From assembly GCA_937894355.1 (NCBI GenBank), contig CALCRD010000072.1, positions 1 to 26,991 of the forward strand: a DNA stretch of 26,991 nt, written 5' to 3'. Shown one piece after another: positions 22,148 through 26,991 of the stretch (position 1 is the first letter of the stretch; every line of letters starts with the position of its first letter). The notes beneath the pieces are model-generated. The model was not told where the DNA came from. It saw nothing but the letters and a program-made list of their open reading frames with translations, and did no database searches. This DNA is from an uncultured Bacillus sp. Lineage in GTDB: Bacteria > Bacillota > Bacilli > Bacillales > Cytobacillaceae. Both the position numbers and the translations under genes were made by a program.

Positions 22148-23206
22148 TTATATTTTAAAGTTTAGCTTAATAATACCTGCTTCTTTTGCTGAATAAAACC
22201 CAATTAATATTATCGGACCAATGATAATCCCTAAAATTCCTAATAACTGATACCCTAAATACATTGTCACTAAAGTAGATAATGGTGAAAGACCAATATG
22301 ATTCCCCATTATTTTTGGTTCAATAGTCCTTCTAATGATTATTAAAAGAATGGCTAGGATGATTAATTGAGTACCATATGCCAGATTTCCTGTTAAAAAT
22401 TGAAACAATGCTAATGGACCTAAAACCAGAATCGATCCAATAAAGGGGATAAAATCAATCAATGAAATGAGTAGCGAAAGTATTAAAGCTATTTCCGGGG
22501 CAATAAACAGCAAATAAATAATCGAGACAAGAAAAATTATTACACCCATTAAGAATTGTGCTTTAAAAAAACCAACTGTCACAAAGGAGAGTCGAGAAGA
22601 CAGGAAACTCACTTTATTTTTGGTTTTTTCGGTCATATGCTGAAAAAGATTTTTTTTCATTTTTGGTATTTCTAGCAAAATCATAAAAAGGGCGATTAAA
22701 TAGATTAGAAAATTAATAAAAAAATTGGGGATATTCGTTAACATGAACCTCAAATTATTGATATTAATTAACTTTAACAAATCCATTCGCAAATTATATA
22801 AATATTGTTGAACCTGGATACTAATTTGATTAACAAAAACCTTTGGTAAGTCTTTAGCTGCCAGCCTTAATTCACCTTCTATCCTAAACCAAGCTTTTGT
22901 AATCTCATTCACATACGCTGGAGAATTATGAATAATTTTGATGGCCTGTGAAATCACTTGAGTAACAATAAAATAGCTACTAAAACCGAGGAACAATAAA
23001 AAAATTATGAAAACGATAATTACAGACACCTTATGATTGATTTTGAATTTTTTCTGAATCATTAATGCTATGGGTATGAGTAAAAATGCAGTAAAGAACG
23101 CTAGGAGGAGTGGAAGAGATACGGGTACTATGATGAAAAGCACATAGCCTATAAGGATAGACCAGATGATTTTTTTGAAATTTTTCTTTATGAATAAAAT
23201 AGCCAC
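22148..23206 (-). CDS. AI-2E/PerM-family membrane protein, YtvI-like
   Basis: 352-aa polytopic protein of the AI-2E transporter superfamily. The layout is typical: two N-terminal helices, a third helix (about 60-82), a large extracytoplasmic domain (about 85-155), then five C-terminal helices with the signatures LLISLIDFIPFIGSILVLGP and EPKIMGNHIGLSPL. Among Bacillus paralogs the closest in style is YtvI, annotated as a sporulation integral membrane protein. Transported substrate is unknown, and AI-2 export should not be assumed. The GTG start is preceded by AAAGGGG at 7 nt. It lies 216 bp downstream of yugN on the same strand, with a terminator between them. Confidence 0.85.
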   Translation of the reverse strand: MAILFIKKNFKKIIWSILIGYVLFIIVPVSLPLLLAFFTAFLLIPIALMIQKKFKINHKVSVIIVFIIFLLFLGFSSYFIVTQVISQAIKIIHNSPAYVNEITKAWFRIEGELRLAAKDLPKVFVNQISIQVQQYLYNLRMDLLKLININNLRFMLTNIPNFFINFLIYLIALFMILLEIPKMKKNLFQHMTEKTKNKVSFLSSRLSFVTVGFFKAQFLMGVIIFLVSIIYLLFIAPEIALILSLLISLIDFIPFIGSILVLGPLALFQFLTGNLAYGTQLIILAILLIIIRRTIEPKIMGNHIGLSPLSTLVTMYLGYQLLGILGIIIGPIILIGFYSAKEAGIIKLNFKI

Positions 23207-23364
23207 GTCATAACCCCTTTCTAAACAGCCAGTGTTTTGATATTAATCAAGTAATCTCTTATAATTATTCCTCCTAAATTATAGTATGAATTGGATGAAT
23301 ATCCAAATAAAAAAAATTTTGTAATTATATACCTGATAACATCGAAAACTTGATTGATAAAATG

Positions 23365-23395
23365 AAAAAAAGACGCATGGTACTCATGCGTCTTT
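23365..23395 (-). terminator. Terminator of the YugN-like gene
   Basis: On the minus strand, AAAGACGCATG and CATGCGTCTTT form an 11-bp perfect stem around a 5-nt loop, followed by a T run toward the ytvI-like gene. Confidence 0.9.
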
Positions 23396-23422
23396 AAATC
23401 GTAGCTGTTTTTATGAGGTTAA

Positions 23423-23770
23423 TTAGCTAAGTTTAGCTTTAATTTCTGCTAAAATTTTCTCACTTTGACTTACTAGTGAATTTGGAAATTCTTCTCCGTC
23501 ACCGTATTCTACGCCATGTGGGAAGTAGTATTTGCCAAGTATTGGAGTAATTAGTTTAATAACAGCACGATGTGCTCCAACATCTCCTTCTACTGCGTGT
23601 CCTTGAACGCGTAGATAAAAGACTCCGTCTTTTAAATCGAATTTTCTGTCGTATGTAACACGATCATAATCCCATGTAGCTTCGCGAATTAACCCAAGCT
23701 CTAACATTACCTCATCTAAACGTTGTAAATCAGCTTTCAATCCTTCAAGACCAGCGTTTTCAAATTTCAT
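23423..23770 (-). CDS. YugN-like family protein
   Basis: 115-aa soluble protein of the YugN family, function unknown. Family hallmarks are the N-terminal MKFENAGLEGLKADLQ, the central WDYDRVTYDRKFD and YYLRVQG-type strand (VFYLRVQGHAVEGDVG), and YFPHGVEYGDGEEFP near residue 85. The ATG follows GTAGGAGGGAAACAT, an excellent ribosome binding site. Compared with B. subtilis, where yugN lies elsewhere, its position beside ylbB is an accessory arrangement that I also associate with B. cereus-group genomes (recollection). The 295-bp gap to ylbB holds no ORF or clear promoter. Confidence 0.88.
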   Translation of the reverse strand: MKFENAGLEGLKADLQRLDEVMLELGLIREATWDYDRVTYDRKFDLKDGVFYLRVQGHAVEGDVGAHRAVIKLITPILGKYYFPHGVEYGDGEEFPNSLVSQSEKILAEIKAKLS

Positions 23771-24065
23771 ATGTTTCCCTCCTACTATCCAAAACTTTGT
23801 TGGTGTAATTTATTTTTAAGTTCCAACAAGTTTTCTCCATTTAATAATAGTAGAAAAACGTCAAAGTTGCAATTCGAAACAATAGGTCTTTTCTATATTT
23901 TCTGATTTTAATTTTGTTTGATGAAATTTACCTTGTGTTTATGTTCAATAATTCAATCTAAGAATGGGGGTAGGTAAGATTTTTTGAATAAATCTCCTTT
24001 TCGAGGGAATTCTACAGTTGTGTTAGATTACTTGTAAGATGAGAAAAAGATAGGAGTGGGTAAAA

Positions 24066-24503
24066 ATGGCTAAAGTCAGTGAAATGATGACAAAAAGCGT
24101 GGAGACATGTTCATTATTAGACAATGTTTATGAAGTAGCAATAAAAATGAAAGAATGGAATGTCGGTGCTGTACCGATTGTTGATGATGAAAAAATTGTT
24201 GGGATGATTACTGACCGAGACATTGTGTTGCGATGTATCGCTGAAAAACATCCTGCTTCATCAAAAGTTCAAGAAATCATGAGCAAGGACTTAATTAAGG
24301 TGGCTCCAACAGCAACGACGAAAGAGGCCATTCAATTAATGGCGAAACATCAAATTCGAAGACTACCAGTAGTTGAACATAATAAATTAGTTGGTATTGT
24401 TTCCCTAGGAGACTTTGCTGTTTCAGAATTAACAGACGATCAAGCTAAAATGGCGCTGAGCGAGATTTCTGAACAGGGTGGAAGTCAAATTCAGCATCAT
24501 TAG
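24066..24503 (+). CDS. ylbB: CBS-domain protein YlbB
   Basis: 145-aa stand-alone CBS pair (Bateman module): CBS1 about residues 5-60 ending GMITDRDIVLR, CBS2 about 70-125 ending GIVSLGDFAVSE. Both carry the T/S-x-D or S-x-x-D residues that bind ribose of adenine nucleotides. Members sense AMP/ATP or similar ligands; the partner is unknown. The ATG follows TAGGAGTGGGTAAAA. Length and order match B. subtilis ylbB. The short tail (SEQGGSQIQHH) is polar. A hairpin terminator follows at 24569. Confidence 0.93.
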   Translation: MAKVSEMMTKSVETCSLLDNVYEVAIKMKEWNVGAVPIVDDEKIVGMITDRDIVLRCIAEKHPASSKVQEIMSKDLIKVAPTATTKEAIQLMAKHQIRRLPVVEHNKLVGIVSLGDFAVSELTDDQAKMALSEISEQGGSQIQHH

Positions 24504-24568
24504 TTATGAAGGCAATGATAGAAATAATACAGAGTCTAGAGCTAAGGACGTTTTATAGGTGTATTTAA

Positions 24569-24592
24569 AGGACTCACCATTTGGTGAGTCTT
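24569..24592 (+). terminator. Terminator of ylbB
   Basis: A GGACTCACC/GGTGAGTC(T) stem with a 4-nt loop is followed by TTATTTAATT. The T run is interrupted, so efficiency is uncertain. Confidence 0.75.
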
Positions 24593-24645
24593 ATTTAATT
24601 GAATCTTCTAACTATATCCATTAAATATATATATAATTTTTTTAA

Positions 24646-24654
24646 TGCTATAAT
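24646..24654 (+). promoter_or_regulatory. Extended -10 promoter for ylbC
   Basis: TGCTATAAT is a perfect -10 with a TGn extension, about 25 bp before the AAGGAGGG ribosome binding site of ylbC. The upstream DNA is nearly pure A/T with no -35. Confidence 0.5.
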
Positions 24655-24694
24655 ATTTCTAAATACCCATTAAACAGGCAAGGAGGGATGCGAA

Positions 24695-25765
24695 ATTGGG
24701 TCGTTAATCAGAATTTTAGTGCTAGTCGCCATTGTTTTATCGGTGGGTTTTTATCTGAATGTGCCGGATGAGGGAAGTAAAGATGTATTGTATATGGAGG
24801 ACCATGCTTCCCCTGATGTTAATCAAGCGATAAATCAGAATCAACAGGCACAAGATGAGTCCAATCTAATCTTGCCTGATAAAGGCCTGTCAGTATTAAT
24901 TGGGAAGAATGTTGCTGCTCTTAAATCCTCATTAGGTGAACCAATTCGAATTGATCCTACATCCTTTGGTTACGATTGGTGGATTTATCATAAGGAAAAG
25001 CAGTATTTACAAGTTGGAGTTGAAAATGACACGATTGTCACATTGTATGCTATTGGCGAAAAAGTGGAGATACCCCCATTTAGAATAGGCCAATCTGTAG
25101 AAGAGATTTTTTCGAAAGTGTCAATTAATCCGGATATTAATTTTGAATACGAGGGTACATCATATCGTTTTGAAATGTCAGAGGAAGATATCAATACTCG
25201 GCCAATAGTGAAAATGGGCAACATTTATGTTCAACTTAATATTGATAAATTTACTGGATTATTGTCTAGTATTCGCTATTTTGATGGAAAAAGCCTTGTC
25301 ATACAGCGTCCGTATGAATTAGTTTATCGGGGACGACTTTTAGAAACAACTGTTAACGAGGAAGATTGGGAAAAAATTGAAGCTGCCAGCAGAAGACAAA
25401 TATTTGAGCTTACAAATATCATGCGTGCTCATTTTGGCTTAAATATTTTGAAATGGGATGAACAAACGGCTGAAGTGGCTTATTTACACAGCAAAGATAT
25501 GAGTGAAACTAACACCTTTTCTCACACCTCCGAACAATTTGGCGAGTTATCTGATCGACTTAAAACGGGAAATATTCAATTCGAATTAGCGGGGGAAAAT
25601 ATTGCGGCAAACTATTTAGATGCACCTTCTGTTATGCAAGGATGGCTTAATAGTATCGGACATCGAAAAAGCTTATTAAATGAAAAATTCACTCATAGTG
25701 GTGTTGGGGTATATAAAAAGTACTTTACCCAAAATTTCATAAAAAAACAGGGAATCGAAGAATAA
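24695..25765 (+). CDS. ylbC: CAP/SCP-domain protein YlbC with abnormal start
   Basis: About 356 aa. An N-terminal signal anchor (GSLIRILVLVAIVLSVGFYL) is followed by a short linker, a CAP-associated domain (about 55-200, starting SVLIGKNVAALKSSLGEP) and a C-terminal CAP/SCP domain (about 220-350) with HSKDMSETNTFSH, GENIA, GWLNSIGHRKSLLN and HSGVGVY. It is probably membrane-anchored or secreted; the molecular role is unknown. Start problem: AAGGAGGG at 24680-24687 is followed by ATT at 24695 in frame, while the well-placed TTG at 24696 is one base out of frame. The first in-frame NTG (GTG 24719) would cut the hydrophobic segment and lies 31 nt from the ribosome binding site. Either ATT is used or one G is missing near 24698-24700. 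The boundary given assumes ATT. Confidence 0.85.
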   Translation: MGSLIRILVLVAIVLSVGFYLNVPDEGSKDVLYMEDHASPDVNQAINQNQQAQDESNLILPDKGLSVLIGKNVAALKSSLGEPIRIDPTSFGYDWWIYHKEKQYLQVGVENDTIVTLYAIGEKVEIPPFRIGQSVEEIFSKVSINPDINFEYEGTSYRFEMSEEDINTRPIVKMGNIYVQLNIDKFTGLLSSIRYFDGKSLVIQRPYELVYRGRLLETTVNEEDWEKIEAASRRQIFELTNIMRAHFGLNILKWDEQTAEVAYLHSKDMSETNTFSHTSEQFGELSDRLKTGNIQFELAGENIAANYLDAPSVMQGWLNSIGHRKSLLNEKFTHSGVGVYKKYFTQNFIKKQGIEE

Positions 25766-25824
25766 TTAGTACTCAAGGGCAATCCATATGTACTGGTTAA
25801 AACTAGGTCATCCCTGTTTTTTTA
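25741..25824 (+). terminator. Possible long-loop terminator of ylbC
   Basis: The last ylbC codons contain AAAAAAACAGGGA, complementary to TCCCTGTTTTTTT at about 25811-25823, giving a 13-bp stem with an unusually long loop of about 57 nt. The T run fits a terminator, but the loop length weakens the call. Confidence 0.4.
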
Positions 25825-25887
25825 TTTGAAGAAGTTGGACTTTTAATGGAGATAAATGTTCAGGAATCCTCCACGCTAATCGAAGTA

Positions 25888-26241
25888 TCACTTTACTATT
25901 CTGGATATTTGAAAAGTGTCCTTTTCTTTCCAATTCCCGTATAGCTTTATTTCATCCCCCTTGGTTAGATGAGGAATTCTACTATTTTCATTAATAGGAG
26001 TAATTTTTTTTGCCTTTATCACATGATAAGAGCTTCGTAGTGTAATTTCTATGATATGAATAAAATGATAGTAATAAAATCTTTGTTTTTCTTCATGTAC
26101 ATCGATAACTTTACCGCTAATAGTAGTTTCTTCATTAACAACTTCTAAATTTAACCACTTTTCATCAATTTCTCTTTTTTCCTTCCAAGTTATGTAGAAA
26201 AAGTAGCCACAAATAATTGGAACGAGTATCGCAGTTACCAT
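25888..26241 (-). CDS. Small membrane-anchored protein of unknown function
   Basis: 117-aa protein I do not recognise. One N-terminal transmembrane segment (about residues 2-18, TAILVPIICGYFFYITW) is followed by a basic/acidic patch and a domain rich in beta strands (TTISGKVIDVHEE, FIHIIEITLR, IKLYGNW). The pattern resembles a small OB- or SH3-like barrel displayed on the cytoplasmic or outer face; this is a guess. The ATG is preceded by AAGGTG at 6 nt. It begins 10 nt after the thioesterase stop, so the two are an operon. No terminator is obvious after it except the A/T-rich convergent region shared with ylbC. Confidence 0.75.
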   Translation of the reverse strand: MVTAILVPIICGYFFYITWKEKREIDEKWLNLEVVNEETTISGKVIDVHEEKQRFYYYHFIHIIEITLRSSYHVIKAKKITPINENSRIPHLTKGDEIKLYGNWKEKDTFQISRIVK

Positions 26242-26251
26242 CTAAATCACC

Positions 26252-26740
26252 TTACAAAGACACAGAGTTGATGATAAAAAAGCTCCCTGTACTTTGGGCG
26301 ACTTTTTTTCCATCATTTCGATAAACCGTTGCCGATAATACCATTGTCTTTGACCCTTTATGTTCAACTTTTGCAATACATTTTAAACTCTCCCCAGTAC
26401 CAGGTGCTAAATAGTTGATATTTAATTGCGTTGTAACAACTACTTTTCCAGCAGGGACTAGTAGGTTAGAAAGTGATCCCATTGCGGAGTCAATTAAAGT
26501 TGCTGTAATCCCTCCGTGTACAATCCCAAGGGGGTTCATAGTTAAAGGAGTAATCGGCATGGTAATTTCGCAGAACTGCTCATCCATTTTTCGCTCCATT
26601 TGAAATAATCCACTTACGAATCCAACTCCATGTAATTGTTTAAGATGGACTCCTTGTAAGATTTCTTTTAATACTGCAGTTTCCTCGTTTGTGGCATTTT
26701 GGATGCAGACATCTAGTAAATCATGAAGTTCATTTGACAT
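26252..26740 (-). CDS. PaaI-type hotdog-fold thioesterase
   Basis: 162-aa soluble protein of the PaaI/YbgC-like acyl-CoA thioesterase superfamily. A roughly 40-residue helical extension precedes the hotdog core. The catalytic helix motif is present: NPLGIVHGGITATLIDSAMG (His-Gly-Gly, then Asp). It is followed by VVTTQLNINYLAPG and the final strands AKVEHKGSKTMVLSA and VYRNDGKKVAQSTGSF. It probably hydrolyses a CoA thioester; the substrate is unknown. GAGGTAGTTAA precedes the ATG. It is the first gene of a two-gene minus-strand operon with the small membrane protein, reading toward ylbC. Confidence 0.9.
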   Translation of the reverse strand: MSNELHDLLDVCIQNATNEETAVLKEILQGVHLKQLHGVGFVSGLFQMERKMDEQFCEITMPITPLTMNPLGIVHGGITATLIDSAMGSLSNLLVPAGKVVVTTQLNINYLAPGTGESLKCIAKVEHKGSKTMVLSATVYRNDGKKVAQSTGSFFIINSVSL

Positions 26741-26841
26741 TTAACTACCTCTTTCTTTCATCTATATTAATTTAAATGAAGGTGAATCATTCATGGTTTT
26801 GCATTTGGGTTTTAGTTCATCTTAACATCAAATCTTATTAA

Positions 26842-26850
26842 ATTATAACA
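26842..26850 (-). promoter_or_regulatory. Extended -10 promoter for the thioesterase operon
   Basis: The minus strand reads TGTTATAAT, a perfect extended -10, about 100 bp upstream of the thioesterase start. The -35 is weak. Confidence 0.45.
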
Positions 26851-26891
26851 TTACAGATAAATTTTTAGAATTTTTAAATAATAAACCATGT

Positions 26892-26991
26892 GGAACTTGG
26901 CTGTTGATTTCCGCTCCAGGCACTTCGCGCACCTTAGGGCGGTAGCGGGGAGCCTCCTCGGCGCTTTGCGCCTGTGGAGTCTCCCCTGCCC
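26892..26991. repeat. Second type of dispersed GC-rich repeat, cut by window edge
   Basis: An abrupt change to GC-rich DNA begins near GGAACTTGGCTGTTGATTTC. GGGGAGCCTCC-TCGGCGC (26947-26964) pairs imperfectly with GCGCCTG-TGGAGTCTCCCC (26968-26986) around TTT. I recognise this pattern (TTTCCGCTCCAGGC... GAGCCTCCTCGGCGC) as an intergenic repeat common in Bacillaceae genomes; it has no second copy in this window and does not share the GAAAAGCGG core of the other repeats. No ORF spans it. Confidence 0.7.

Overview
The window is a chromosomal segment of a low-GC, Gram-positive, spore-forming bacterium of the Bacillaceae. Gene order closely follows the Bacillus subtilis yktC-ylaF-typA-ylaH-ylaI-ylaJ-ylaK-ylaL-ylaN-ftsW-pycA-ctaABCDEFG-ylbB-ylbC region. 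It is not B. subtilis: a flavin split-barrel gene, a DUF420 gene, a ytvI-like gene and a yugN-like gene are inserted in that order, and several intergenic gaps carry GC-rich dispersed repeats of a kind I associate with Neobacillus/Mesobacillus-type genomes (genus is inference). I see no rRNA, tRNA, transposase, phage gene or CRISPR array.

Layout. 1-150: mosaic repeat. 301-1375: suhB (inositol monophosphatase family) convergent with a 58-aa TTG-start ylaF. 1541-4022: typA, ylaH and a small unknown gene. 4108-4445: cluster of short hairpins plus a second mosaic repeat, abutting ylaI (zinc-ribbon-like). 4805-8552: flavin split-barrel protein, ylaJ (sporulation lipoprotein, minus strand), ylaK (PIN + PhoH ATPase), ylaL (minus strand), ylaN (Fe/Fur-linked). 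8804-13516: ftsW (SEDS glycosyltransferase) and pycA (pyruvate carboxylase). 13590-21417: the cytochrome caa3 locus, with ctaA divergent from ctaBCDEF, and ctaG separated from ctaF by about 450 bp of repeats and a terminator. 21614-23770: DUF420 protein, YtvI-like permease (minus), YugN-like protein (minus). 24066-26740: ylbB (CBS pair), ylbC (CAP domain), then a hotdog thioesterase and a small membrane protein on the minus strand. 26892-26991: start of a different dispersed repeat.

How the genes fit together. ctaA and ctaB make haem A (haem B to O to A); ctaC, D, E and F are subunits II, I, III and IV of a caa3-type oxidase whose subunit II carries a fused cytochrome c domain; ctaG and the DUF420 gene are probable assembly factors. 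The rest is housekeeping, envelope and sporulation core genome. At least nine genes use GTG or TTG starts supported by good ribosome binding sites, and ylbC has an anomalous start (ATT or a one-base indel).

I found no convincing new multi-gene system. The best unexplained signals are in the intergenic DNA: mosaic repeats with a conserved 14-bp core that twice begins exactly 3 bp after a stop codon, a module inverted between two copies, and a cluster of hairpins sharing a CGGA-N5-TCCG core.
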